Of a DNA stretch of 64,000 nucleotides, positions 43,556 to 55,935 are shown one piece after another. Under the pieces are notes generated by a model, which ran no database searches, had not been told where the DNA came from, and saw only the letters and a program-made list of their open reading frames with translations. The DNA is from Lineus longissimus (taxonomy: Eukaryota; Nemertea; Pilidiophora; Heteronemertea; Lineidae), in the NCBI RefSeq assembly GCF_910592395.1, contig NC_088319.1, positions 6,014,001-6,078,000 of the forward strand, given 5' to 3'. Numbering within the stretch: the stretch's first letter is position 1; every line of letters begins with the position of its first letter. The position numbers and the translations under genes are program-made.

Positions 43556-45904
43556 TTACAGTTCAATGCCCGACAGACCCAAGAACTCCTTTTCCTTCAG
43601 CAGAGCAATCTCCAGCTGTAGCTTTTCTATTCGAAGGCCAGCCTCTTTCTGAAGAACTTCCTGAGTACGTGTTGTGGCCTTCTGCGTAACAAGAGTTGCC
43701 TCAAGGACCTCAAGCTGCATGTTAAATACATCCTGCTGAGTCTTCTGTCGGCACATGGCGTCTGTCAGCAGACCCTTCGCATGTGCTTTCCTGGCACCTA
43801 GGAGAGAATGAAACAAATTATGACGGGTTAAATGGATCACACAGCACTTCAATTTTGTCACTTTGTGAACGGCCAGAGCTCATTTTAGCACATTTGATTG
43901 ATTCATGTAGGGACTGCTTAAAATCAAGAAAGGCTTTCGCCATTCTAGAGTCCCAACTACTCACCAGTGACTTTGCACAGTTTGGCCTTCTTTTTGGCTG
44001 GAGATTTTGGGGCAGTCATTGCAGTGGCTGTCATCGTCTGTTGAGAATCTAGAATAAAAAATGACAGTTCGGCCTATATGATGATAAATATCAAATCACG
44101 AAAGGTCACAAAATGTTTTGCAACCAAAACTCTGGCAAATATAGATTCAAATATCCAAAATGCAAATGCCTTGATATATGAGGTGTGGGCCAGGCTATCA
44201 GCATCGATGCAGTATTAGACCCCGGGCCTAATAGCCTACTGAAAGACCGAACCTGTATCTAATAGCATACCAAGAATTATTGTGGCTCCCTCTATGTGTG
44301 TTTCGTGTGGTTGACGATCAAAGGTTGCCACAACCACTGCATCTGAGCAGTCGACATCAACATCTGCAGCTTGATTTACTGAAAAATTAAATGAAATTAT
44401 CATAAAAAATAATTTTACTATTTCTAAATTAAAGACGCATGATGTCTAACCGGGTCACTACAGTCGCTTTCTGTTTCTCAGTAGGCCTACTTGTATTTCT
44501 TCCATTGTATACCGGTACCAATGTAATGTATCATAGTCTAAGAAATACTCGGCTCTTAATTGACATGGGCATATTTATCATCGAGCTTCCAGCACCTTTA
44601 AATTAAACTTACCAGGAGTCCAACCAGCCAGATCAGGTAATGTAACAGGGAGGGAGACTGCTGCTGTAGCCTTTATAGGTGTGGTTACTGAAAATATTAA
44701 CAAATGAAAGTTTTAAAGTTTAAAGGGAATGAATCACATAAATTGGCGGGAAAAATCAATAAATTCTAATTAAATCCATTGAAAATCCAAATTTCTATGG
44801 ATATTCCATTAAAACAGGGTGATGTCAGCTTAACAAAAGGCCTAATGTGTACAATTGCGTTCATTTTGTTAATTCTTTGAGGTAATTCACATGACTTATT
44901 GAATAAATTAAAAGTATTAACAAAATATTTATATTGGAACTTATTTCTGTTTCACCCTGTATAGTACTATTTGCAAACTTTGCGTTCCATACACTTACTG
45001 GGCATGCTCAGTGCGTTTAGAAATATGGAGTCGGGAAATTTGCAAGCGCGTATTTGGAGCAGCGAATAACCACATTTTCTGTACTTTTGTGCAGTTGAAC
45101 TACCTTATCTGCTGATGAATTTGATTTATAGAGCTATGAAGTCAACTACTATGGTACTATTTCTAAGTGACGGTCATGAAAAGCTGTACTTTCGGCCGCT
45201 TGAAAAATGCATGCATGCACTGTCATGTCAGCATGTACACATGGTCGCTATACACACAGAAATGGCTGGCAGAGTGCCAATATCGATGCAGGCACCAGAC
45301 GACATACTTTGAACTTAGCCAGGGTAGGGCCGAGTTGAGCTTAATTCCACCAATGTTTTTGAAGATTGACATCAGGCTATGAAATCTAGACCTATGTAAG
45401 GCTTAGGCCTATGTTCAGAAATATATGCTGGTAGAAGTAGATAGCGTTTTATGGCCTAATTAGGCTAAATCGGAGCCTGGTGTACCTACCTGCAGACTCA
45501 AATCCACCAGTGATGCCTCTGAATGCTGCGTCTTTTTCGAATGTTTCTATTATTCTCTGCAGTGTAGGGTCGGCCTGTGGCATCTTTCCCCCTCCGCCAG
45601 TCCCTCTCTGGTGTTTTTGCTGCAGGGAATGGATCTCTTTCGCCTTTGAAAGCTGCTGGTTCCATTTTTCCCTGCAGTTATCCCCGGTCCTTGTGGCCAC
45701 TCCCAAGGAACTAACCATTAGGGCAATTTCATCCCATTTGTTTTTTTTCATTTTGTTTGTCACATCTGACGAAAACTTGGATCGCAAGATCCCAAGTTCA
45801 TTTATGACAACATCGGCTAAAACTTCGGCTTCTGAGTGTGAAAAATTTGGTTTTCTCTCCCTTTTTGTCTTTTGAGATGAATGATTCTCTATGGAGGCAG
45901 CCAT
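43556..45904 (-). CDS. Harbinger Myb/SANT-like accessory protein, five exons (307 aa)
   Basis: On the minus strand the exons are 45904-45490, 44687-44613, 44378-44271, 44048-43965 and 43797-43556. Every intron has a GT donor and AG acceptor, and all junctions share the same phase, so the frame is open throughout. The start ATG 45904 has a good context (AAGATGGCT); an upstream ATG at 45970 is in frame. Residues about 15-110 are a Myb/SANT-like domain (KPNFSHSEAEVLADVVINE, KNKWDEIALMVSSL, CREKWNQQL). A GTGGGG hinge and a Thr/Pro/Ala-rich middle with a short Lys patch (AKKKAKL) follow. The C-terminus is a coiled coil (RTQEVLQKEAGLRIEKLQLE). It is the presumed partner of the transposase at 41656. 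Confidence 0.85.
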
Positions 45905-46129
45905 CTTGCATGTCTTGCTTTCAATATGAGGACCAAATGCATTATGGGAAATGTCCCTAGCAACTAACATTGATTTACTTAAAAGTAGCGTTAGTTAACA
46001 TTGGGCCTAACATTGATTTGTGAAACTCAATTTTAGCGTTATGTTAGCTAACGCTAAGTTAGGGACTTTAACATAAAAAGATAAACTAACATACTTTTAT
46101 CACCATAACTTTTGTGCAACCGGCCCCAG

Positions 46130-46683
46130 GTCAATTGGCGTCACGTCTGACGTTACGTCAGTGTAACGTTGCGTCAAATAAGGATTCGGTTCCGCATTTG
46201 AAAACATCTGCAAAGAGGGCATTTTCAACTGTGGCGAAATAACGGCGATAACATGTCAATAATCGTTCAATGTGAAGCACCTGTACAATGGACGCCAATT
46301 CTGGGAGAGAGAATATGCTCTGCTGAAAACCGCATTCAAATATCTTATTTTATCTCTGTGATATTTTTGTTTCAACAGTGGACAATTACTTTCTGGTAGG
46401 ACTGTATCATGTAGGAGCCAGTTTTCGCGGGTCTTATCACTAAGTGCAGATTTACTAGCTTCCAGCGATTCCATACACGCAAAAGCTTATTTATTACGAA
46501 ATTTGAGATCAATAACGAAATATCTGGGGTGCTGCGTGGATGTTTTAAGCGTGAATTAATCTTGAAATCGCTCACTGAAAGATCGATGCAGACCAAAACA
46601 AATCCGAAGCGGCTCCCAATTTTCGCGGGTATTGCGCATGCGCGACTGATTGTTGTGTTTCTGTGTAGTGCATGATAATCCTA
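46130..46683. other. Non-coding DNA between Harbinger 3 and copy B
   Basis: No gene or clear repeat is seen. Confidence 0.4.
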
Positions 46684-47049
46684 GACGCAAGGGCCCAACG
46701 CGCCGCGTAGCGGCAAAAAAGCGAAGCTGGCGAAACATTTATAACGGGTCACCGTCACTTATTATTGGACTTATAGCGCATTTACGGGGTTGCAACTATT
46801 TTGCTTTATAGTGTCACCAGGAAAGAAAAGCATGCGACCTAACGCCGATCTATTTGTATAAAGTGATAATTGGAAGGTATATAGTAGGAAATATCAATAA
46901 AATGATCATTCCATGTCGTCTTTTGATGGCATTTTTGATTGTAAAAAATATATGTGTACGTCACCGTAGTCTCTGCAATGATAATTTTATCAGAGCAGTC
47001 TCGCGCAAGTAGAAGTTCTTTACCTATTAGTTCTTCACTTATTAGTCTC

Positions 47050-47074
47050 AACGTCTGGCGCAAAGCCAGACGTT
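47050..47074. repeat. 10-bp hairpin in copy B
   Basis: AACGTCTGGC pairs with GCCAGACGTT around GCAAA and is followed by TTCC on the plus strand. It is the same structure as at 23655-23679. Confidence 0.9.
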
Positions 47075-49702
47075 TTCCATTACGATTTCACTACGATGTT
47101 TGACAAGAAGGAGCATTGCGCGAGATATGCTAATGAGCAGACTTCCCTCGCTTGAGTTTCTGAAGAATGTTCCATATCGCGCTAAGCTCATCACTACTGA
47201 TTATGACAGGCGTGCAACGGTAGGTATCTGCTCCCCAACTTCCACCCTAATACGGTACAATAAGTTACCATTTGATGGGAATGGGACAATGCCCTCACTG
47301 TGTATGGAGTCATAGGGATAAGAAGACATTATTCATTAGTGTTGGTACAAGTGATTTTGCCCAAAAAGCATGCGCATTCAAAAAACAAAATATGCAAGGT
47401 TACGGTATCACGTACATGACCATGACGACGTGCAGAAAGTGCACTGGCCAGTGCATACCCTATGGCTATGTACTAGTAAACATGGTAAACATGAACAACA
47501 TCATTATTCATCGGCAGTTCATTTTACTCCGAGCTTTTCCTGAAACATATAGCCATGATGATTAGGCCTACCATGTACCATGACCAATAACAGCACTAGA
47601 TCATGTAGATGTCAACAAGTTCACATGAACCGTATAATCCCGCATGGCGCATGTGGGGCATGCGTCTAAACCAAAGCCCCAAAATCACTTGTTTTGGTCT
47701 ATTTCACTTGTGTTTCCCCCGTCTCCCGGTCCATAATACATTTACAGTTTACAATCCCCGATCATGGCCCAACAAAAGGTCATCGGTTGACTAAAGGAAC
47801 ACAACTGTTCAATGGATTTATAGTTGAATGCGATCAAACTACGTCTTTTCAATCGTGGATTGTAAATTTAACCCCATGGGCCTAGGGAAGGCCCTATAAC
47901 AATACTTTCGACACAGTTATTATCTCCGCTGCCTCCACCATGTTACACACAGTGCTCACTGCTGATTCTAAAATGCGCCACCTAGTCAAAACAGGACATA
48001 TGTTCTTCTAGGAATAGATCTCTTTCCAATATTTCGTCATTCCACTATCGTCATCACCTCATCATACTTTCATTGACATTACAGGCACACATCCACAGAG
48101 CACTCTTCAAATCATCTACACAGTGGTTATCCAACTAGGATTATAAAGGTAATTTCTTAGCCCCGCACAGTGGGTTTCAGTCTTGATAAAGGGGCACTAT
48201 TGCTAGCAGCTAGGTAGGCAAGATAAAGTTAGACGAAGTAGCCGATAGGGGTCTCTCACCCCTCAAAGTCCGTCACAATTATTCAAGCTTGTACAAGGAA
48301 TACATGCAGCGCTGACTCTAACAAGACCCAATGGGAATGTCGCACAGTCATCTGTCAAAAACAAGACCTATGTTGCAGTATGATCTCTTGCCAATATTTA
48401 ATAATTGCACTATCGTCATCACCTCATCATACTTCATTGACATTACAGGTACACATTGACATAGACCACTGTTGCAGTCAACGACACAGTCGCTATCCAA
48501 GTAGCATTATAGAGGTAATTATCATTATCATACCTCATTAGCATGTGAACCAATCACGTCGCGTCCTTTGCGATCACGGCAAAGCCTCATGGAATAATGT
48601 CTTTCACCGTTGAATAATTTTTCATATTCCATGCCTACAACTTCAATTTCTTCATATTCCATGGCTAGAAGTTCAATACTAATATAATATCCAAGATAAA
48701 GTTACAAGAAGTAGTCAATAGGGGTCTCTCACCTCTCACTGTATGTCCACACTATTCACGCTTGTACGAGGAATACATTCAATGCTGAATCTAACAACAC
48801 CCAGGGCCCTTACTCTGTATATTAGTCACTGGAAGATGGCCCATTTCATTCCTTGCTTCTACTTCACCTATAGTCTCATTGCAAACGCCTCAGTTCTATG
48901 ATATCACATTCACTTTCAGCTGTCATGCAACGCAACAACTGTGCTATCTGCCATCGCACATCAACGAAGAAGTGCAGCCGCCCACATTCCACCTCACGTC
49001 TGTCCGACCAGCTGCAATCCTCGAGGACGCCCCACTGTACCACGATTTCACTACGATGTTTGACAAGAAGGAGCAGTGCGCGAGATAGGCAAATGAGCAG
49101 ACTTCCCTCGCTTGAGTTTCGGAAGAATGTTCCATATCGCGCTAAGCTGACCACTGCTGACCATGACAGGCGTGCATTGGACTGGTACAGGTTGGAACTG
49201 AACATTGAATATGCTGGTGGTGACGCTTTCTGATGAGAAGTTGGTCGTGACTGATGCAGTATCCTTGGACTTGTCCACAGCATCGTTCAATCATTGCTCT
49301 CTGTGCTGCCTTGATTCTGTACTTACCCAAATACTAAGACCAAATGCCTGTTGACTGTGCTTTAAGAGAGACTGGCGCCATGCCTAGAGATATGACTGAC
49401 CCCTATTGGCAAATTTGTATGACTTTATCTTGCCTACCTAGCTGCTGCCTATAGTCTCCCTTTAACTGCGGAGCACTTCAAAGTCGATAAAATGCCATGT
49501 TCCACCTTTTAATGTGTTCAGACCGCCATTTTCAAAATAATCAAGTCAGGACACTGCCTTCTAGTCTCATAATAAATTTTGCTTTCCTCAATAATAACAT
49601 TTCTTCTTCTTCAATGCTTTCATCATTCCAAACTTCTCCTCCTCTGACTTTTACAGGGGTACAGTCATGGCAATCAAAACCCAAATACTGAGACCAAATG
49701 CC

Positions 49703-49766
49703 TGTTGACTGTGCTTTAAGAGAGACTGGCGCCATGCCTAGTCTCTCTTAAAGCACAGTCAACAGA
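49703..49766. repeat. 26-bp hairpin near the 3' end of copy B
   Basis: Arms 49703-49728 and 49741-49766 are exact complements with a 12-base loop, about 65 bases before the end of the element. It mirrors 21363-21426. Confidence 0.92.
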
Positions 49767-49831
49767 CACCAACCCCCTCAGACTCAGAAACCACAAACGC
49801 CCAACCCTTCCTGCTACCTTAATACTTCTGG

Positions 49832-50334
49832 GTATTGACCCAGTGTTTTGAACGTAATTAGAGAATTGCTTGCCTGTTTAGGACGCATTTTGGGCGCTTT
49901 CTTTGCGGAACGAAATGAAAATCAAAAATCAGAAAATTTCTTCTCTGGAAACGAAGTGACGCGCGAGAAAACGGGAAAAACGGGTTTTCGCGAAATTGGG
50001 GATGACTCGAAATTGGGGAGCAGCACCATACATGCAGGGCATGAGAAGGCTGACACCAAATACTTTGTTAATGGGTATATTTCGGCAAATGTCTGCCTGC
50101 CTGTTATTAAGTGTTTACAGTAATTTGCAAAACAGTTACAATGGTGCTAGGTGTGATCTGTCATATGGACGGAGGTCGATCAGCATGATCATTCCGAATC
50201 AGATAAGATCCAAGAGGGACCCATCACCTCACCTCACATCACTCACTCACTCAGGCAGGAAGGCTTAGAGTTGAATGTTACCGTTCCTGTCACTTGATTG
50301 TGTTAGCTTCGCCCAGGGGGGACACAGCTTTACT
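49832..50334. other. Non-coding spacer between copy B and the 7.4-kb element
   Basis: No gene is supported. A small run of CACCTCACCTCACATCACTC lies near 50225. Confidence 0.4.
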
Positions 50335-50341
50335 TTGTAAG

Positions 50342-51326
50342 TAGGGTGTTCAGGTCACGTGACTTTTCACGTCCCGTCGGCGAATTTTAGCGTCATGCAC
50401 GAAAAATGACTCAAAAAAATTCACCTAACTGTAGAAGATCGATTAATTTCGGCGTTTTATTGTTGATGTATGAAGAAACCAAGAAGACCCAAGGTAACCA
50501 GGTATCTCATCTTTCATTCTTTCAAATTTCAACGAAATTCATTCACTATTTGCTGAGAAATTACAAATTACGCACAACTTTCGCCGCGGCTTCGATCTTT
50601 GCGACCGCCATAATGATATGCAAATAAGCGCGGCATGGGGGCGTGGCTACCTGTCACTTGCTACTCAAAACTTTGGCGCCTTTTCCGCTAATGGGTATGT
50701 GACCTTTATGAATTATTTCAACGGAAATGACCTCTGCTTGTCAAACTTTTGAGGTTGGCAGAAAACTGTACCGATTTTGCTCAATATTTCCCGATTTTAG
50801 ACGTTTCTAAGTTTTGGTAGCTCGTATAATCATATGTTCGTCCTGCATGAAACTTCATAGAAGTGATAATAAGAAGAATTAAGTATAGTCATTATTGATA
50901 TCGTGAACAGTTTTTTTTTGAAAAGTTTGACAGTTCCCGCGGAAAAAACAATTTTAAAATCCAAATTAGTTCCAACCCTGCCGCGTGGAGCGCACGGCCA
51001 TTTTTCTCAACATCCGGGTACTTCGTCAATTAAATTAAGCTTTTCTGGTCAGCTGTTTCCAATGTTTTGATATCGTTTGGGAAGGTTTCTGTAAGGTTTT
51101 GAAGGTTTTTCAATCTTTTTTTAGCTAGTGACAGTTACCCAAGTCCCTTCTGCACACTTCTTACGTTTGACTGTTGTGAATATTTAGCTTTTGTAGCGAA
51201 AATTCAGTGAAAAAATTGTATTTTTTCTTCACTTTTCCTCTCTTGTCCTATTGAAATATCTGTTATCTGTTGCTTTTCTCATCTGTTATCTCCTCTCTTC
51301 AGCTACTCTTCTCTCTGATATTGGTC
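50342..51326. other. Subterminal 5' region of the 7.4-kb element
   Basis: No gene is seen before ATG 51327. It is AT-rich and probably untranslated leader and promoter. Confidence 0.4.
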
Positions 51327-54300
51327 ATGGCTGCCTATGGTGAAGCATATAAGATTTGGGAGCGTTGGAACTCCTCTGGTGACAGGCAAAGACCAAATGG
51401 TTATATAACACTTGTGTCGCTCTTTACTGAGGCGTATCCTCAATTTAAATCGTACTGCACGGATGACTCCAAATCAAGAACTCTTTCTAGTAAAATACAG
51501 AAAGTAGAATTTGAATTTCGCATGAAAATAGTCAAAAACAAGAAGGACAAGGATGAGTTTTTTGTGAGATTGTTTGCCGTCCCTGTCGCCAAAGGCATTG
51601 AACCTACGGCTTCTGTAAGTAGGCCTGCAGGTACCGATGCAAACAGTGACTGCATTCGTAATCGTAACCGACAGAATGCTATTCAGGTTAGGGGTTTGAA
51701 AAGAAAATTGAAAGAAATGGAACAAGATCAATCAATGAAAGAATTAGAAGTCATCCAACTTGAAGCTGCTCGTGATCAGGCGCTAGCAGTTAAGCTTAAG
51801 TCCCAAGCGGATAGGGAGAAATTGTCTTCGAAGTTCAATGCATTGTCAGTCCATCACACTGAAGTGAGAGCGCAAAATTTTGAAATTCTGACTGAAAATC
51901 AAACCCTCCTTTCCTTGAATGACCAGAGTGCCAAAAACAAAGAATCAAAGGATAAGTATTTGTCAGAAAAAAATCTTACCTTAAAAAAGCTGTCCCGCCG
52001 CATTGTTTCTCTTGATAATTGTAAAAGCCAATTAGAACAACAGAAGCAAATTATTGACACACTGCGCCGTCAAGTTGCAGAGAAGGAAAGTTTTCTGATG
52101 GAGAAGGAATTGGTCCTTGGGAAATCCAAGTCCCAGATTGTTGAGCATGAATCCGAAATTTCCAAGCTGCGCTCAAGAATATTCAAGCTTACCAGAGAAT
52201 TGAAGGTCGCCTGTCCTTCTGAAGTTCAGGTAAGAGACAATGAAGTTATTTTAAAACTCATTGATGAAAAGAAAGACTTGGAGCCAATATAGAGCTACAT
52301 CGCGCTGTGGCTCTACTAGAAGACCAAGAACAACTGGTTGAAGTCTTTGAAAATGGCAAATTCAAAGATGCCCTCCGTGAATGTATTGTCATCTTGGTAA
52401 CAGATTGCAAGGTGAGTCTTCGCAATGTCTCCAAGTCGATCAATAGCGCTTTAAAACTTGCCGGTAAAAAGCTTGGCCGCGAACCATCAATTGGTGTCAT
52501 GCAGCAAATCCTTGGTGAAGCAAAAGTTGTCATTAACCAGCAACTTGAGGACGAGTTAGCTGAGTCTTCTTGCATTGACCCATTGCAAAATATTGGTCAC
52601 ACTTTGCATGGTGATGGTACAACTAAATTCTCAAAGAAGTATCAAAACTTCCAGGCTACCACTTTGGAAGGTAAGACATTATCTCTCGGCCTGCGTGAAC
52701 AAGCAACTGGTTCTCCCCAAGACACACTGGATAACTTCATATCTATAGTGTCCGACATTTGCTTACAAGTGAAAAGATCTGAGCCAGAGTGTTTGAAGAG
52801 AGTAGCAGAGATCATGACTTCTTTTAAGAACACCATGTCCGATCAAGGTGCCGCCAATCCGTTGTTTAATGCGAAATTTGCTACTATCCGTGAAGAGTTG
52901 TTACCAAGTGTCATTGACAACTGGGATTCACTACCGAGGGAAAGCAAAGATGAAGTCATCAAGTTGGGCAACTTCTACTGCAAAATGCACATGCTGGTGA
53001 ACTTTGCAGGTGAGTGTGATAAGACCCTGCATGTTTTTGAAGAGCTGGCCTATGACAAAATGCCCGACTTGGGAGCTGCAATTCAAACTGCTGAATCTGG
53101 TCCATTGCGCTCTATTAGAACCTCGGTGAAATTGCTCCACCCTCGCGGCTCCGATGAAGCTGGGATAGCTAGCTATTTTCAACCGTTCTTGACTGTAAAT
53201 GGCAGAAAGAGCCACATCTCTGCGTTTGAAGGCAACCGGTTTAACATCGTGTACGAGGATGCCGCCGCTCTGTATCATCATCGCAATGATATATCCGAGT
53301 TCTTCGTTGTTTATGGTAAAGGAAACAGACTTGTTAATTCTGTCCAAGAAGACCTGGAAAAAATGCCCAATATTGCTGGTATGCGTGCGCTGGGCATACT
53401 GTTCAAGCTTGTGACCCAACCATTCGAAGGCATGTTAAAGAAGGGTGGCAACATTCTTTCCACTAATCCGTACCTGGAGCAGCTCCAGAAGTGCCTGGAA
53501 AGATTCTGTGAAGATGCATCTCCTCTTTTGCAACAGTTCGTGATTTTCGATGATATTCCACCGATAAAAGATGAGGTGTACTGGAGCCTTTTCGAAAACT
53601 CGAGTGTTGAAATGGACTTGTTGACACAGCAAGCGTTAGAGTTAATGTGCTCATCTCTCTTACTTATATTGGAGGGACAAGCAAAAGATCATCTGCCAGG
53701 TGGTAAGTACAGTGATGGCTCTCTCACAGTTGCTCTCCGCAAGCAAGCTGCATCAGTACCAAAGACAAATATCGTGTCAGAGAGGGACTTCGCTGTCCTT
53801 GATTTAAGGAATTGAACCCGAGGCGGAGGACCTTGGTTGAGTTACCAAGACACTCGAGGGTGGAGCTAAAATACAGTCCAAACCCGAGCCGACAGGCGAG
53901 GGTTTGGACGAAATTTTAGCTCCACCCGAGAGTGTCTTGGTAACTCAACCAAGGTCCGAAGCCGAGGGTTCAATTTCTATTCTAAAATACCTCAAACTTA
54001 AAAAGATAGGCCACGAAAATAACTTGAATGTGTGCGAATTTGGCAAATTCCATCCATCGCCGGCCCGGAGCGCCGGTAGCGCCGTTGTTTACATTATGTT
54101 AATACGGCAACGTTACAGAAAATGAGACATGTACATTTTGTACAGCGCCCATAGGAAGTACGCATCGGCTCGCTCAAGTGATGCTAAAATCCGCGCAAAT
54201 GGGCTATTTGGGGCGTTTTTCTCGGCAAATATGTGTAGTGCTCATTAAAAAACTTAGGGTTGTTGATGCTTCCTTGGCTGATTTGTGTTTGAAGCAGTGT

Positions 54301-55283
54301 TTTGAGAGCCTCAAACTTCTGAAGTGAGCTGAAATTCCATACGGAGTACGCGGTGACGTGTGCATGGTTTCCACATTTTAGTGCAACCCGAGGGAACTTG
54401 GTTGCGTGTCCAAAACACTCCACTCTCAGAACGAGGCTTATGCATTTTCCATTTAAAAGTTGACTTTACGGTACCAAGGTATTTTAGAATATCTAATCCG
54501 CCTAAAACCCGCCGCAAATACTGGGATGAGGCAAGAAAGCAGCTTCCTGATATTCGGCGGAAATATAGGGAGAGGAAAGAGCAGATTCGGAGGGAAAAGA
54601 TTAAAATCTTGATGAGTAGGAAAGAGAAGAAGGATGCTGGTGAGATGAAGGCACAGGATGATAGCATCAAACTAACTAATGACCTCGCAAATTATGGAAT
54701 GGTTTGGACGACGAAAGAGCAGGTAGACCAAATGGTAGATGAATTCACAGAAACATCTGAAAAAATGCAAAAGATGCGCTGATTGCTCAATTGAAGTACC
54801 GTAAAAAGGTTATAAAATGTAAGGGTGAGGCAAAGTTGTTTTACCAGACTCGGAATTCCAAACCCTTGACTGTAAACAAGTTAAAAAAGAACAAATTTTG
54901 AGTATGTGGAGCCCGATACTCCTTATACCATAACGAGCCCCGCCGCACGGGAAGAAACAATGGTCGTACAGAAGTCGAAGCTTCATGCCAGATTAGCCGA
55001 ACAACGCCACAAAAGAATAACCGAACTCAATAAAGAAAAGCTGCCGTTGTATCTGCAAGATCCTACCAAGCTTGAGGGCAAGACGACCAGCCATAAATCT
55101 CGCGATTCACCTGGAGAACCATTCGAGTGGTTCTCTGCCACTGTAGTTCAAGTTGAGGAGGAAAGTGACACCAATGTGATAAAAACTGAGTATCTGGTCA
55201 AGTACGACTTGGATCCTGATGACACATATGCTTTCCCTCTTCTTCAAGAATTAAAGAATGGATCTCTAATTATCTATGAATGA
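51327..55283 (+). pseudogene. Transposon protein: coiled coil, DGTTK core, Tudor-like tail (broken)
   Basis: I recognise the overall architecture from uncharacterised invertebrate proteins but know no established name. The first frame, ATG 51327 to 52292, has an N-terminal domain (YKIWERWNSSG, KIQKVEFEFRMKIVK) and a long coiled coil. A one-base shift near 52270 leads to the core frame, open from 52293 to 53815. It contains LHGDGTTKFSKKYQNF and NTMSDQGAANPLFN; the two Asp might belong to an RNase H-like active site. The core then reads FYCKMHMLVNFA and ends at SERDFAVLD, where a MITE is inserted. Coding resumes at about 54491 (RRKYWDEARKQLPDIRRKY, then NDLANYGMVWTTKEQVDQM). It shifts frame near 54778 (ALIAQLKYRKKV) and ends with a Tudor-like segment (EWFSATVVQVEEES, LVKYDLDPDDTYAFPLL). 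The gene has at least three frame breaks. Confidence 0.7.
53809..54490. mobile_element. Fold-back MITE insertion(s) inside the transposon gene
   Basis: Arms of about 75 bp at 53809-53885 and 53902-53977 are near-complements, starting GGAATTGAACCCGAGG and including CCTTGGTTGAGTTACCAAGA. A second inverted pair, TATTCTAAAATACCT at 53978 and its complement at 54476-54490, marks a further boundary. A degenerate copy of the same motifs lies near 54384-54440. The surrounding coding stops at the left side and resumes at the right side. Confidence 0.75.
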
Positions 55284-55510
55284 CACTGTCTCTCGCGCTG
55301 CGCCGTCTGGTCATTTGTTCTGTCATATCAGTTCCTGTGTATACTGCATCTATCCTTCCACTTCCAGCAATCCGAATTTGCCACTTGTTTATAGCGAAGT
55401 TTCATCCTGTATCTATCAGTTCATTACTCCTTCGAATCCACTAGTGTTTTCATTGTCTCAGTGTCAGTATTTCAATCGTCGTGGTTTCAATCTATCCATG
55501 TGTTAGGCCT

Positions 55511-55820
55511 GATGTTGATCCAAAAGAGGAAATTAACCTCAAGGCGTCTTGCCTCACAGGGGATATTTGATCACTTTCTGTTTCTCTGGATTTATTCTGT
55601 GTTGGCCTGATGTTGATCCTGATTTTTCAGGCGTCTTGCCTCATGGATTAGATTCTCCGTCCATTTCGTGTCCGCTTTTTGCCACTCTGGATTTATTCTG
55701 TGTTACTGTTGACCTGATGTTGATCCTGATTTTTCAGGCGTCTTGCCTCATGGATTGGATTCTCCGTCCGTTTTTTGGTTGTCTTTTTCCACTCTGCCTG
55801 ATTTTACAGTTTAGGCCAGA
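55511..55820 (+). repeat. Minisatellite, about 100-bp unit, three copies
   Basis: Units starting GATGTTGATCC begin at 55511, 55609 and 55715 and share TTTTTCAGGCGTCTTGCCTC and CTCTGGATTTATTCTGTGTT. The period varies between about 98 and 106 bases. Confidence 0.85.
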
Positions 55821-55935
55821 TGATGATCCCACTGAAAGTATATAACCTGTATTGTAATTTAAATTATGAAAATATCGAAATTTACTTTTAAGTTTCATTT
55901 TTGCAGGAGAAAGAATCATCAGCAGTTAAGAAGCC

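Larger units (their letters stand above)
41466..46126. mobile_element. PIF/Harbinger DNA transposon, copy 3 (apparently complete)
   Basis: The terminal inverted repeats start GGGCCGGTTGCACAAAAG at 41466 and end with the complement at 46126. CAG flanks both sides (41463-41465 and 46127-46129), which fits the CWG alternative of the Harbinger 3-bp target. Subterminal DNA is rich in GTTAACTTAAC/TTAGCGTTA strings. A two-exon transposase (41656-43258, plus) and a five-exon Myb-like gene (45904-43556, minus) converge, both with open frames and consistent splice sites. It belongs to a different Harbinger lineage from copies 1 and 2. Confidence 0.93.
46684..49831 (+). mobile_element. Unclassified repeated element, copy B
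   Basis: This is the inverted partner of copy A, beginning GACGCAAGGGCCCAACGCGC and ending AATACTTCTGG. The outside flanks differ from those of copy A and show no direct duplication. It is about 400 bases longer than A because a tandem unit containing ATCGTCATCACCTCATCATA and GGGGTCTCTCACC occurs twice here (near 48042 and 48414) and once in A. Long stretches differ only by isolated bases. The 5' end has GCCGCGTAGCGGC and a 10-bp hairpin at 47050-47074. The 3' end has the 26-bp hairpin. The 140-bp direct repeat is near 47083-47222 and 49036-49178. Confidence 0.8.

Noticed and set aside
21297-49831. A single giant Polinton-like transposon with long TIRs
   Set aside because: No DNA polymerase B, packaging ATPase or integrase of Polinton type is present. 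The interior is explained by separate nested elements with their own target duplications.
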